Shown: in pieces, positions 54,251 to 63,815 of the stretch
Layout of the letters: each line of letters opens with the position of its first letter
Position numbering within the stretch: position 1 is the first letter of the stretch
NCBI GenBank assembly: GCA_021819205.1
Contig: JAKARV010000003.1
Coordinates: 54,641-118,640 of the forward strand
DNA length: 64,000 nt
Direction of reading: 5' to 3'
DNA from: Actinomycetes bacterium
Lineage (GTDB): Bacteria; Actinomycetota; Acidimicrobiia; Acidimicrobiales; Acidimicrobiaceae
Program-made: the position numbers and the translations under genes
Notes under the pieces: model-generated
Told to the model about the DNA's origin: nothing
Databases searched by the model: none
The model's input: only the letters and a program-made list of their open reading frames with translations

Positions 54251-57200
54251 GCGTGTTCCCTCCTCGCGTCCGCAGGAAAGCGGTGCGCCGGACGGGTAGC
54301 CATCTCCTCGTAGGTTGCCCACCGCTGGTCCACCGCCTCCTGCGCCAAGCGTGCCAGCCTCTCCGCCTCTGCAGGATCAGTGGCTGCAAGCATGGAGTAG
54401 CGCAGCTCCCGCCGGCTATAGTCGCCAAGCGCTATCCGAGGACGAGGAGAGTCGAGCAAAAAGGGGTTCTCCCCGGCCGCCCGCACCATTGGGTCATATC
54501 TGATCAAAGGCCAATAACCACTAGCCACGGCCCGGTACTGCTGGGCGAGGCCGTTGCGCATGTCGATGCCGTGGGCAATGCAGTGACTATAGGCGATTAT
54601 CAGTGAGGGCCCCTCGTACGCTTCCGCTTCCCGGAAGGCTCGGAGGGTCTGTTGGGGGTCCGCCCCCATAGCCACGCGGGCCACGTAGACGCTTCCATAA
54701 GCGATAGCTTGGAGAGCTAGATCCTTCTTCTCCACGGTCTTTCCCGCAGAGGCAAATTTCGCGATCGCGCCCAGCGGGGTTGCCTTCGACATCTGCCCCC
54801 CAGTGTTGGAGTAGACCTCGGTATCCATCACCAGGACGTTGACATCGCGACCCGAGGCAAGGATGTGATCAACACCGCCAGAGCCAATGTCGTAGGCCCA
54901 TCCGTCGCCGCCGACGATCCAGACGCTCCTCCGCAACAGGTGATCGACGACGCTGGCGAGATCGGTCGCCTCCAAACGTCCGATCGAAGCAAGTCTCTTT
55001 TTTAGCAACGCCACCCGCACCCGCTGCGCCTGCAGCTCCGACTCTGACCGCTGCGCCGAGTCGAGGACCGCATCGACCAGCTTGGCGCCGAGTTCTTCGC
55101 GAAGTTTCAACGTGAGATCCCTGGCCAATTCGGCGTGCTGATCGGCCGCGAGTCGCATACCCAGCCCAAACTCCGCGTTATCTTCGAACAAAGAGTTTGA
55201 CCAGGCAGGACCGCGTCCGTCGGCACCCTTCGTCCATGGCGTGGTGGGCAGGTTCCCTCCGTATATCGAGGAGCAACCGGTGGCGTTTGCGATCACGGCC
55301 CGTTCGCCGAAAAGTTGGGACAGCAGCTTGAGATAGGGAGTCTCTCCGCATCCCGCGCACGCCCCGGAGAACTCGAAGAGCGGCTCCAGGAACTGCGTTC
55401 CCCGAACGGTGGCAAAATCGATCCGCGACCTCTCTATGGGCGGCAGCGACTCGAAAAAAGCCACCTCCTCCCGCCCACCTTGCTCCTCCCGCGGAGCAAG
55501 ATTGATCGCCTTTCTCTCTCCGGGAACGACCACCGGGCACGCCTCCACGCAGAGTCCGCATCCGGTGCAGTCCTCGGCGTACACTTGGAGGGTGAAGAGG
55601 GTGCCCGGCAACCCGCGGGCACGCAGCGGAGCCGATTGGAAGTTGCCCGGGGCACCTTCCAACTTCTCAGGCGGGTAGTACTTCGACCGGATGACGCTGT
55701 GCGGGCAGACAAACCCGCAATTTCCGCATTGAATGCAGCTATCTCCATCCCACTTCGCGATGATCTCCGAAACGTTTCGCTTCTCGAAGGCGGCAGTCCC
55801 GCTCGGCCAGGTGCCGTCGGCGGGCAGCGCGCTTACCGGCAGCTCATCGCCACGGCCGCTCATCATCATGGCGGTAACCTGCTTCACAAAGTCCGGGGCA
55901 CCGTCTGGAACCACCGGCGGCGTCTCGATGGCGGAAAAACTCCCCTCCGGTATCTCAACCCGCTCAAGTTCTTCGAGCGCCCGGTCCACCGCATTCAAAT
56001 TCGCCTTCAGCACCCGATCGCCGCGGCGCGCATAGCTCTTGCCAATAAACGCCTTGACTTGCCCGATCGCCCTTTCCCGCTCGATCACTCCCGAAACCGC
56101 GAAGAAGCAGGCTTGGAGTACCGTATTGACCCTTCCCCCCAACCCGACCTCTGAAGCTATCCTGCCGGCGTCAACAGCGTAAAGTTCCAGCTCCTTGGCG
56201 ACGATCTGCTCCTGCGCAACGCGGGGGATCATCTCCCATACCTTTGCCGCCGGGTACGGCGAGTTCACAAGCAGCGTGGCTCCCCTGCCGGCCACCGCAA
56301 GCACGTCGGCTCTCGCGAGGAACTCAAACCGATGGCAGCCGACAAAGTTTGCCTCCCTGATCAGATAGGGCGCCTGGATCGGCCGGTGGCCAAATCTGAG
56401 ATGCGAAACCGTCTGCGATCCCGACTTCTTGGAGTCGTAGACGAAGTAACCCTGCGCGAACATCCCCGGCTCGGTGCCAATGATTTTGATGGTGTTCTTG
56501 TTCGCGCCAACCGTGCCGTCGGAGCCGAGACCGAAAAAGACGGCGCGAAAAGTGTCCGGCAGCTCGATGTCAAAGCTGGGATCGTAGTCGATGCTGGTGC
56601 CGGAGACGTCGTCGTTGATGCCAACGGTAAAACGCCGTTTTGCCCCTTCCCTCCGCATCTCGGAAAAGACACCCGCAGCCATTCCTGGAGTGAACTCCTT
56701 GGAAGAGAGGCCGTACCTCCCGCCAATCACCAGCGGCATCGATGGAATCTTCCCGAGCTGGAAGGCTTCGGCAAGCGTCCCGAGGACGTCAAGATACAGC
56801 GGTTCTCCGAGGGAGCCCGGCTCCTTGGTCCGGTCGAGAACCGCCACCTTGCGCACGCTCCGGGGCAGGGCCGCAATCACCGCCTCTGCGGGAAACGGGC
56901 GGTAAAGATGGACCGCGAGCACGCCAACCCGTTCGCCGGAGTCATTCAGCCTCTCAGCGGTTGCCCGCAGGGTTTCAAAGGCAGACCCCATCACCACTGC
57001 AACCCGGTCGGCCGCTGGATGACCCGAGTAGGCCACCAGGCCGTAGCCTCTCCCGGTGTGCTCCGCAAAGGTGCTCATGGCCGCTTCGACCAGCCCAGGT
57101 ACCGCGGAGTAGTAAGGGTTCGCCGCCTCCCTGGCTTGAAAAAATACGTCGGGGTTCTGCGACGTCCCTCTTACGAAGGGGTTCTCAGGGGTCATCGAAC

Positions 57201-57810
57201 GGCCACGGTGCTCTCGAACGAGTTCCACGCTGACCAATCTGGCCAACTCCTCGTTGGAGAGCATCGTGATGGTGTTCAGCTCGTGGGAAACCCTAAAGCC
57301 GTCAAAAAAGTGCAGAAAGGGGACTCGTGATGCGAGCGTGGCCATCTGCGCAATGGCGGCAAAGTCGTGGGCCTGCTGGACTGAACCCGAAGAGAGCATC
57401 GCAAAGCCGGTCTGCCTGGCCGCCATCACGTCGGAGTGGTCGCCAAAGATCGAAAGCGCCTGAGCAGCTACCGAGCGGGCGGCGACGTGAAAAACCGCTG
57501 GCGTAAGCTCGCCGGCGATCTTGTACATATTGGGAATCATGAGGAGAAGCCCTTGGGACGCGGTAAAGGTTGTGGACAGTGCACCGCCTTGCAGCGCACC
57601 GTGCATTGCGCCGGCGGCTCCCGCCTCGCTCTGCATCTCCACCACGGTCGGAACGCTGCCCCAAACGTTCCTGATACCCTTCCCGGACCACTCATCAGCC
57701 AACTCCGCCATCGGTGATGCCGGGGTAATCGGGTAGATACAGCAGACCTCGTTGACCCGGTAAGCAACCGAAGCCACGGCTTCGTTTCCATCAACGGTTG
57801 CGCGCATCAT
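54247..57810 (-). CDS. nifJ: pyruvate:ferredoxin (flavodoxin) oxidoreductase
   Basis: Oxidises pyruvate to acetyl-CoA, reducing ferredoxin, or runs in reverse as pyruvate synthase. At 1187 residues it is the fused single-chain form. Order: pyrimidine-binding domain (YPITPASPMAELADEW), gamma-type domain, two 4Fe-4S motifs (CIQCGNCGFVCPH, CTGCGLCVEACP), a cluster and TPP domain (ACAGCGETPYLKL, NATGCSSIYGG) and VGGDGWAYDIG for Mg-TPP. It abuts the GltD-like gene (4-nt overlap). Its presence in an apparent aerobe or microaerophile is notable. Confidence 0.95.
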   Translation of the reverse strand: MMRATVDGNEAVASVAYRVNEVCCIYPITPASPMAELADEWSGKGIRNVWGSVPTVVEMQSEAGAAGAMHGALQGGALSTTFTASQGLLLMIPNMYKIAGELTPAVFHVAARSVAAQALSIFGDHSDVMAARQTGFAMLSSGSVQQAHDFAAIAQMATLASRVPFLHFFDGFRVSHELNTITMLSNEELARLVSVELVREHRGRSMTPENPFVRGTSQNPDVFFQAREAANPYYSAVPGLVEAAMSTFAEHTGRGYGLVAYSGHPAADRVAVVMGSAFETLRATAERLNDSGERVGVLAVHLYRPFPAEAVIAALPRSVRKVAVLDRTKEPGSLGEPLYLDVLGTLAEAFQLGKIPSMPLVIGGRYGLSSKEFTPGMAAGVFSEMRREGAKRRFTVGINDDVSGTSIDYDPSFDIELPDTFRAVFFGLGSDGTVGANKNTIKIIGTEPGMFAQGYFVYDSKKSGSQTVSHLRFGHRPIQAPYLIREANFVGCHRFEFLARADVLAVAGRGATLLVNSPYPAAKVWEMIPRVAQEQIVAKELELYAVDAGRIASEVGLGGRVNTVLQACFFAVSGVIERERAIGQVKAFIGKSYARRGDRVLKANLNAVDRALEELERVEIPEGSFSAIETPPVVPDGAPDFVKQVTAMMMSGRGDELPVSALPADGTWPSGTAAFEKRNVSEIIAKWDGDSCIQCGNCGFVCPHSVIRSKYYPPEKLEGAPGNFQSAPLRARGLPGTLFTLQVYAEDCTGCGLCVEACPVVVPGERKAINLAPREEQGGREEVAFFESLPPIERSRIDFATVRGTQFLEPLFEFSGACAGCGETPYLKLLSQLFGERAVIANATGCSSIYGGNLPTTPWTKGADGRGPAWSNSLFEDNAEFGLGMRLAADQHAELARDLTLKLREELGAKLVDAVLDSAQRSESELQAQRVRVALLKKRLASIGRLEATDLASVVDHLLRRSVWIVGGDGWAYDIGSGGVDHILASGRDVNVLVMDTEVYSNTGGQMSKATPLGAIAKFASAGKTVEKKDLALQAIAYGSVYVARVAMGADPQQTLRAFREAEAYEGPSLIIAYSHCIAHGIDMRNGLAQQYRAVASGYWPLIRYDPMVRAAGENPFLLDSPRPRIALGDYSRRELRYSMLAATDPAEAERLARLAQEAVDQRWATYEEMATRPAHRFPADARREHA

Positions 57811-59432
57811 CCCTCCTCAAAAACCATCTCGATGGCATGAACCGGACACTGCTCAAAACAAGCTTTGCATCCAGTGCAGCGGTCGTAGTCAAAGCGGTAC
57901 CGCCTGCCCACCCCCAGCTTGATCACCGCATCCTCCGGACACGCCCCCAGGCACCCGTCGCACTCAAAGCAGTTACCGCACGAAAGGCAGCGCTGCGACT
58001 CGTAAACCGCCTCGCTGGCAGATAGGCCTGCCAGCACTTCAGAAAAGTCTGAGATCCGCTCCTCGGGCGCGAGCTCCGCTTGGACCCTGCGCTTGGTATC
58101 CCCAAAGTACCAGAGGTGAAGGATGTCCATGGACGCTATCTGCGGCTTCTCCGACCCCGCGGCGACGCTGCCCGCAAGCCAGGCATCGATGTTTCGTGCA
58201 GCCTTCTTGCCATGCCCCACGCCGACCGTCACAGTCCGCTCTGCAGGTACCGCATCGCCCCCGGCAAAAATCCCGGGGTGGCCGGTCATCATCGACGATG
58301 ACACCTGGACAGTTCCATCGGAGCTGAACTCGACGCCTGGCACTCCACGCAAAAACCCGCTCTCGGTCTCCTGGCCCAAAGCCAAAATCACCGTGTCCGC
58401 TGCCAGCTGTTCCATGCGACCAGTGGGTCGTGGGTACCCTCTATCGTCGAGTTCCATCGCTTCCACGGTCAATTCGGGGGCGTCAAATGCGCTTATAGTC
58501 TTCAACCAATTGATGGTGACCCCCTCCCGTTCCGCGTCGGCCGCCTCCTCCTCGTGCGCCGGCATCTGGGCGCGAGTCCTCCGATAGACGATCAGAGCCT
58601 CATCGGCGCCAAGGCGTCTCGCCGTCCTGGCTGCATCCATCGCGGTGTTGCCACCTCCGTAAACCGCCACCCGCCGCCCGATGACCGGTGGATCCCCTTC
58701 GGCAACGCTCTTGAGAAAGGTGACCGCATCCAGAATCCGGCCCGCATCTCTCGCTGGAATGTCAACCCGCTTGGAGAGGTGCGCACCAACGGCGACAAAA
58801 ACGGCTTCAAAGCCGCCATCGCGCATCTCGCCCTCCAGATCGTTGACCCGATGGCCACTGACCAACCTGACCCCCAAAGAAAAAATCCGGTCGACTTCGC
58901 CGGTTAGCACCTCCCGCGGAAGCCGGTAAGCGGGGATGCCGTAGCGCATCATCCCACCCGGCAGACCAGCCGCATCGTGCACCTCGACATCGTGACCACG
59001 CATCGCAAGGTGATAGGCGGCCGAAAGCCCACTCGGACCGGCACCCACAACCAGGACCCGCTTGCCAGACTGGAAACCGGGCGGCTGGAACTGCCAACCC
59101 TGCTCGAGGGCAAGGTCGCCCAAAAACCGCTCGACCGCATGGATTGACACCGCGCTGTCTAGCTCCGCACGATTGCAGCTGCTCTCGCAGGGGTGGTAAC
59201 AGACGCGTCCGTGGATCGCCGGAAAGGGGTTATTCGCGACCAGGGTGCGCCAGGCTTCCTCATAGCGTCCCGCCTCGACGTGGGCGAGCCACCCCTGGAT
59301 GTCCTCTCCCGCGGGGCACGCGGCGTTGCAAGGGGGGAGGATGTCCCGGTAGACGGGGCGCTCGGTCCGCACCGGACCCGTCAACGGCCGACCATGGAGA
59401 AGGTCGGGAAGCGGGGTTATGTCCGGGCGCAT
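57807..59432 (-). CDS. GltD-like NAD(P)H oxidoreductase with terminal 2[4Fe-4S] ferredoxin domain
   Basis: A flavoprotein of the glutamate-synthase small-chain family. The N-terminal Fe-S helix bundle has CNAACPAGEDIQGWL and CYHPCESSCNR; then FAD motif VLVVGAGPSGLSAAYHLA and NAD(P)H motif VAVYGGGNTAMDAAR. The last 60 residues carry two ferredoxin motifs (CFECDGCLGACP, CTGCKACFEQCP). No GltB partner is near. Adjacent to nifJ, it probably passes electrons between ferredoxin and NAD(P)H. ATG 59432 overlaps a TAA of the small upstream ORF (TAATG). Confidence 0.87.
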   Translation of the reverse strand: MRPDITPLPDLLHGRPLTGPVRTERPVYRDILPPCNAACPAGEDIQGWLAHVEAGRYEEAWRTLVANNPFPAIHGRVCYHPCESSCNRAELDSAVSIHAVERFLGDLALEQGWQFQPPGFQSGKRVLVVGAGPSGLSAAYHLAMRGHDVEVHDAAGLPGGMMRYGIPAYRLPREVLTGEVDRIFSLGVRLVSGHRVNDLEGEMRDGGFEAVFVAVGAHLSKRVDIPARDAGRILDAVTFLKSVAEGDPPVIGRRVAVYGGGNTAMDAARTARRLGADEALIVYRRTRAQMPAHEEEAADAEREGVTINWLKTISAFDAPELTVEAMELDDRGYPRPTGRMEQLAADTVILALGQETESGFLRGVPGVEFSSDGTVQVSSSMMTGHPGIFAGGDAVPAERTVTVGVGHGKKAARNIDAWLAGSVAAGSEKPQIASMDILHLWYFGDTKRRVQAELAPEERISDFSEVLAGLSASEAVYESQRCLSCGNCFECDGCLGACPEDAVIKLGVGRRYRFDYDRCTGCKACFEQCPVHAIEMVFEEG

Positions 59433-59524
59433 TACTCGCCACCAAGCAGGTGCCACGCAGCCCGGTGCCGGCACGCCAGACCGGTGTCGCCAGGATCAAG
59501 GGGCAAAGCAAAACGGTATCCCAT
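59432..59524 (-). CDS. 30-residue small ORF coupled to the GltD-like gene
   Basis: ATG 59524 is preceded by GGAGGT at a 6-nt spacing, stronger than the site before the downstream gene. It encodes MGYRFALPLDPG, DTGLACRHRAAW and HLLGGE, then TAA, whose last base is the A of the next ATG. The peptide has one Cys and two His in CRHRAAWH but no membrane helix. It could be a metal-binding microprotein or a coupling leader that recruits ribosomes. The shared stop/start strongly suggests it is translated. Confidence 0.6.
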   Translation of the reverse strand: MGYRFALPLDPGDTGLACRHRAAWHLLGGE

Positions 59525-59681
59525 GGTTGGACCTCCAAATTTTCTCAACCAAGTCTAGGTTAAAGCTCCCAAAGCAAAAAATGCTGGAGACCTAGAAGGC
59601 CAGCCGTACTCACCGTCGGCAAATGCCGCCAGTCTTTTTTAACGCCCTTCAAAGGCCCGTTCGAAAGCCAACCGACCGCGG

Positions 59682-59852
59682 TTACCCGTCTTTGCCATCC
59701 ACCTTCCCCTCGTCGGCTCCGCGCTTGAACTCCGACGTAGCAGCTCCGAGAGAACGGGCCAAACCAGGAAGTTTACGACCGCCGAAGATGAGCAGCAGGA
59801 CTGCCAGTATGACAATCAAGTCGGTAGTACCGAAGAAATCGGCAAGTATCAT
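59682..59852 (-). CDS. tatA: twin-arginine translocase subunit TatA
   Basis: A 56-residue TatA/E-family protein. One N-terminal membrane helix (about 11-23) is followed by the family hinge FGGRKLPGLARSLG and an amphipathic helix EFKRGADEG. ATG 59852 has AAGGAG 4 nt upstream. It helps form the pore that exports folded proteins; TatB and TatC are not in this window. It lies between the redox block and dedA. Confidence 0.85.
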   Translation of the reverse strand: MILADFFGTTDLIVILAVLLLIFGGRKLPGLARSLGAATSEFKRGADEGKVDGKDG

Positions 59853-59904
59853 GGTACTCCTTACTCTCTACCCCCACCTTGCTACCGGGGGAACAGGCAT
59901 CAAT

Positions 59905-60540
59905 ATGAACTTTATCATCCGCCAGCTACTAAATTTTCCGGCAATCCCGGCGCTAGCGCTCGTGTTCCTGCTCCCGGCTTTGGAAGCCTCCATTTTTCTG
60001 GGTTTCGTCTTTCCGGGAGAAACCGCGGTAGTCCTCGGAGGAGTGCTGGCCTCGCAACATCGCTTCCCCGTATGGCTGGCGGCATTGGTCGCCGGCGCTG
60101 GCGCTGTCGCCGGAGACTCCGTGGGTTACTGGGTGGGCCGCAAGTTCGGGCACCAGCTGCTGTCTCGCATTCCCGACCGCTTGCTGAAACCTGAGTCGGT
60201 ACACAAGACCATCGATTTCATCGCCAAGCGAGGGGGGGCCGGGGTTTTCGTGGGCCGCTTCACCACCGCGCTTAGAGTGCTGGTTCCAGGGGCGGCCGGT
60301 ATGGCAGCGATGCCCTATGCCAAGTTTCTCTTCTTCAACGTACTTGGCGGTCTGGCTTGGGCCGGGTTATACACAGCCCTCGGATACGTCGCCGGGGTAA
60401 ACTACAGCTCCGTTCTGAAGGACGCCAGCCTGACCAGCAGCCTGCTGCTCCTCGCGGTCGTGATCGCATTTGGGGGATACGGCGCCTACAAGCACTTCAA
60501 ACCGATGCTGCGAAAGACCGGCGAAGGCACAGCCGGCTAG
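59905..60540 (+). CDS. DedA-family membrane protein
   Basis: A polytopic protein of about 211 residues from ATG 59905; the open frame reaches upstream to 59623 but that stretch covers tatA on the other strand. It has the DedA/VTT pattern: EASIFLGFVFPGE, GDSVGYWVGRKFG and VFVGRFTTALRVLVPGAAGM. DedA proteins are thought to flip phospholipids or undecaprenyl carriers. Its stop shares CTAG with the convergent glycosyltransferase stop. Confidence 0.88.
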   Translation: MNFIIRQLLNFPAIPALALVFLLPALEASIFLGFVFPGETAVVLGGVLASQHRFPVWLAALVAGAGAVAGDSVGYWVGRKFGHQLLSRIPDRLLKPESVHKTIDFIAKRGGAGVFVGRFTTALRVLVPGAAGMAAMPYAKFLFFNVLGGLAWAGLYTALGYVAGVNYSSVLKDASLTSSLLLLAVVIAFGGYGAYKHFKPMLRKTGEGTAG

Positions 60541-61403
60541 CGGCGCCGTTTTTGGAGCCGACCGGCAAGAAAGGGGAGCGTCCGAGTCCAAAGCGCCTCC
60601 ATGGAGGAGTGCAGCGGAAGCCCCCCAAGCCGCTCTAACGCCATCATCGCTCCGACCGGATCGCGGGCAAGGAGCAAGGCAACGGCCAACCGCTGGTAGT
60701 GCCACGACTCGAGGACGGAGAAGTGGCGGGGGGTCAGCAGTCCACGCCTCCGCTCCTTCGCAAGCAGCAGGGTGGTTCGCTCCAAAAAACGGCGCATATC
60801 CTTCGATACCCCCTCCGGAGAGTCGCGGTACATGACCAGTTTCGACTCCAGAACCGCGATGGTACCGTGCACGGCGCACCGGGTCCAGAACTCCCAATCC
60901 TCGACCCCATCTAGCTCTGGATCGAAGCCCCCAACCATCTCGAGCAACGATCGGCGGGCTAAAACCGTTGAGGTCTGGAACTGATTCAACGTTAGCTGAT
61001 CCAAGTAGCTCAACCAACGAAGCTCGCCGTCACCTTCCTGCTTCGGGTATCCTCGGCTCCAGGTCGTTGCGAGAAGATCCAACTCGGGGTGGGACTCGAA
61101 AACTTCTAGTTGCCTGGCTAGCTTCTCTGGATGCCACACGTCGTCTCCATCGAGAAATGCGACCAACTCTCCGGTAGCCCTCGCCATCCCGGCGTTGCGC
61201 GCGGCAGATGGCCCAGAGTTTTCTTGAACTACGACTTCGGCCATCGGAGCCAGCGCACGCGCCAACTCCGCGGTACCGTCGGTGGAGCCGTCGTCCACCA
61301 CGATAAGCTCCAGATCGGGTGTTCGCTGCTTGAGTACTCCATCGATCGCGTCCTCGATGGTTAAGGATGCGTTGAACGCCGTGACTACAACGGTGATACG
61401 CAT
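60537..61403 (-). CDS. family 2 glycosyltransferase
   Basis: A 288-residue GT-A enzyme from ATG 61403 (GGAGGG upstream). The N-terminal nucleotide-sugar fold has TVVVTAFNASLTIEDAI, VVDDGSTDGT and the metal-binding FLDGDDVWHP. An acceptor-side ED motif appears in GVEDWEFW. No membrane helix is obvious. It probably builds a cell-surface glycan, but donor and acceptor are unknown. Confidence 0.87.
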   Translation of the reverse strand: MRITVVVTAFNASLTIEDAIDGVLKQRTPDLELIVVDDGSTDGTAELARALAPMAEVVVQENSGPSAARNAGMARATGELVAFLDGDDVWHPEKLARQLEVFESHPELDLLATTWSRGYPKQEGDGELRWLSYLDQLTLNQFQTSTVLARRSLLEMVGGFDPELDGVEDWEFWTRCAVHGTIAVLESKLVMYRDSPEGVSKDMRRFLERTTLLLAKERRRGLLTPRHFSVLESWHYQRLAVALLLARDPVGAMMALERLGGLPLHSSMEALWTRTLPFLAGRLQKRRR

Positions 61404-61484
61404 TGCCCTCCTACAGCCAAGCCAAACCAAACAAGGCGCTAGCCTAGCATCAAATGGTTGGACCAGTCTTTAGGAGCTCGTAGC

Positions 61485-62966
61485 TTGCCGAGGCTATACG
61501 AGCTGGTACCGATGCTCAATAAGGTGCGGGTAATTGGCGATGATGTCGAGCTATCCGACATAACCCTGGACTCACGAGCGGTAAGGCCTGGAGCGCTCTT
61601 TTGTGCCACCCGAGGTTCCCGCTTCGATGGGCACGATTTCGTCGAAGATGCGATCGCGATGGGAGCAAGGGCGGTGTTGGTCGCCCGGGAACTCCAAGTA
61701 CCGGTGCCTCAAATCGTCGTGCCGTCGGTAAGGCACGCAATCGGCCGGATCGCCAGCTTCTTTTTCGGCGACCCATCCAGCCACCTCGACCTCATCGGCA
61801 TCACCGGCACCAACGGAAAGACCACGACCTCCTACCTGATTGACTCGATCCTCTCCCGAGCGGGCCGCCGCACCGGTCTGATCGGAACCATCGAAGCCAA
61901 GTTTGGCGGATCCAACCGGCCCTCGCTGCACACCACTCCGGAGGCACCCGACCTCCACCGTCTCCTTTCCGACATGCTCTCCAACCAGATAGATTCCGTA
62001 GTCATGGAGGTATCGTCCCACGGAATCGACCAACACCGCGTAGACTCCACCAAGTTTCGGGTTGCCGTCTTCACAAACCTTTCTCCGGAGCACCTCGACT
62101 ACCACGGAACCATCGAGCAGTACTACGCTGCCAAGGCTCAGCTCTTCTCGCCATCGCTCGTAGCGGAGGCGGCCGTCGGCACCGACACCGAGTGGGGCCG
62201 GCGGCTCGCCAGCCAGACCGCCATACCGCTTGTGACCTTCGGACCCGATCCAGAGAGCGACTTCCGGGTCGCCGACGTCGAGTACGACGCACGCGGAACC
62301 GTTTTCACCCTGGTTGCGGAGGGGCGCAAGAGTCGGCTAAGGGTACCGATCTACGGCCTCCACAACGCGTTCAACGCCGCTGGAGCCGCGGCAGTGGCCC
62401 ACCTCCTCGGCATCGATTCCGACACGGCCATCGATGGTATCGAGAGCTGCGATAGCGTTGCCGGCCGATTCGAGCGCATCGAACTCGGACAAAACTTCTC
62501 CGTCGTTGTCGACTACGCCCATACCCCGGATTCGATCCGATCGCTGATTGAAACCGCACGGGCGCTCTCGCCGGGAAAGCGCGTAATTTTGGTAGCCGGT
62601 GCCCGAGGCAGGCGCGACCGCCTAAAACGACCCGAGCTAGGACGAGCTGCGGCCACCGCTGACCTCGCCATACTGACCGCCGACAACCCCGGGGACGAGC
62701 TTCCCGAGGAGATAGTTGCTCAGCTCCTCGCGGGAACCCTTGACGTTCCCACCAAGTCGATCACGGTAGAGCTCGATCGCGCTGCAGCTATAAGAATGGC
62801 GGTCTCGGAGGCAAGGCCCGGAGACTCGGTCCTAATCGTCGGCCGCGGGCACGAGCAGAGCCTGCGATACGGGTCGAGGCTGGTCCACCTCGACGATCGG
62901 GAAGAGGCGCGCATGGCGATTCGCGATGCCGCCATCCTCGACGGAAATCAACCAAACCGGCTTTGA
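61485..62966 (+). CDS. murE: UDP-MurNAc-tripeptide synthetase (MurE)
   Basis: Adds the third residue of the peptidoglycan stem. TTG 61485, eight nt after AGGAG, is chosen; a frame start at 61458 is possible. It has ATP loop GITGTNGKTTT, the carbamylated-Lys segment YYAAKAQLF, and C-terminal GRGHEQ. The amino-acid recognition motif, DNPR in meso-diaminopimelate enzymes, is DNPG here, so the DAP-contacting Arg is missing while the GHE glutamate is kept. It stands alone, outside a dcw cluster. Confidence 0.88.
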   Translation: MPRLYELVPMLNKVRVIGDDVELSDITLDSRAVRPGALFCATRGSRFDGHDFVEDAIAMGARAVLVARELQVPVPQIVVPSVRHAIGRIASFFFGDPSSHLDLIGITGTNGKTTTSYLIDSILSRAGRRTGLIGTIEAKFGGSNRPSLHTTPEAPDLHRLLSDMLSNQIDSVVMEVSSHGIDQHRVDSTKFRVAVFTNLSPEHLDYHGTIEQYYAAKAQLFSPSLVAEAAVGTDTEWGRRLASQTAIPLVTFGPDPESDFRVADVEYDARGTVFTLVAEGRKSRLRVPIYGLHNAFNAAGAAAVAHLLGIDSDTAIDGIESCDSVAGRFERIELGQNFSVVVDYAHTPDSIRSLIETARALSPGKRVILVAGARGRRDRLKRPELGRAAATADLAILTADNPGDELPEEIVAQLLAGTLDVPTKSITVELDRAAAIRMAVSEARPGDSVLIVGRGHEQSLRYGSRLVHLDDREEARMAIRDAAILDGNQPNRL

Positions 62967-63038
62967 TTCGGTCCAGTCACGAACTCGTGTGCAGAAAGCG
63001 GGCCGGCACAGAGGCGAATTCGCCGCAAACCCGAGTGC

Positions 63039-63629
63039 TTAATCGTTAAGGCCCTTGCCGTTCAGGATCCGGTCTACGTGACGTTCGACCCGCGACGCCC
63101 TGGTGCCCGACTTCTTCGGCTGCGAGAAGTGGATTAGGTACGCGCGTTGCCTCCCCGGCGTCAACGCCTCGAAGGCAGCTTTAAGATCCGGCGATGAATC
63201 GAGCCTAGACCGCAGCTCCTGCGGCATCTCCATTTCGCCCTGCCTCTCTACCTTCAGGCCCGACACCTCTACCTCAACCGCCTCTTGCACGTAGTCCCGA
63301 ACGGTCGTCGCCAACGCTTCAATCTCTTCCAAGCACTGGAAGCGCATCTGCCGCCCGGACTGAACGTTCTCTGTCTGCTGAAGCAGTACTCCCTTAGGAT
63401 CACGGAGCAAGGCACCCTTGAAAAACAGCAGTGCGCAGTACTCCTTGAATCCATGGATCAGAACGATGTTTCTCCCATCGCGGGTGTAGCACGGGTGCAT
63501 CCACTTGAACTCTTCGACGAGGCCGCAGTCGAAAACGATCTCCCGCAACCTCTCATACTCCGGTCGCCATCGCTTGGCGGCGCCTACGAATTCGTCAACG
63601 CGAGGATTTGCCATACCTTCGGGGATCAC
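63039..63629 (-). CDS. YdeI/DUF1801-type protein
   Basis: A 196-residue cytosolic protein from GTG 63629 (AGGAGG upstream). Residues about 20-125 match the DUF1801-like fold (EFKWMHPCYTRDGRNIVLIHGFKEYCALLFFKGALL), and the C-terminus SSPDLKAAFEALTPGRQRAYLIHFSQPKKSGTR is the YdeI/bacteriocin-protection signature of COG4430 (cited in pieces: LTPGRQRAYLIHF, then KKSGTRASRVE). Function is unknown. No operon partner. Confidence 0.78.
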   Translation of the reverse strand: MIPEGMANPRVDEFVGAAKRWRPEYERLREIVFDCGLVEEFKWMHPCYTRDGRNIVLIHGFKEYCALLFFKGALLRDPKGVLLQQTENVQSGRQMRFQCLEEIEALATTVRDYVQEAVEVEVSGLKVERQGEMEMPQELRSRLDSSPDLKAAFEALTPGRQRAYLIHFSQPKKSGTRASRVERHVDRILNGKGLND

Positions 63630-63815
63630 GACACCTCCTAACGGATTACCGAACACCGTCCCTAAACACTCAGCGAAACTAAGTCTCGCAAAGCGGGCGG
63701 CTCCAAACGGTCTTGAGTCGCCTGGTCGACCGGATTATGCCGTTTAGCCGATTGGGTCTTACGCCACTGACGTGACCGCCCTCTGGTCGCGCGGATTCCG
63801 GTGTCCCTCATACGT

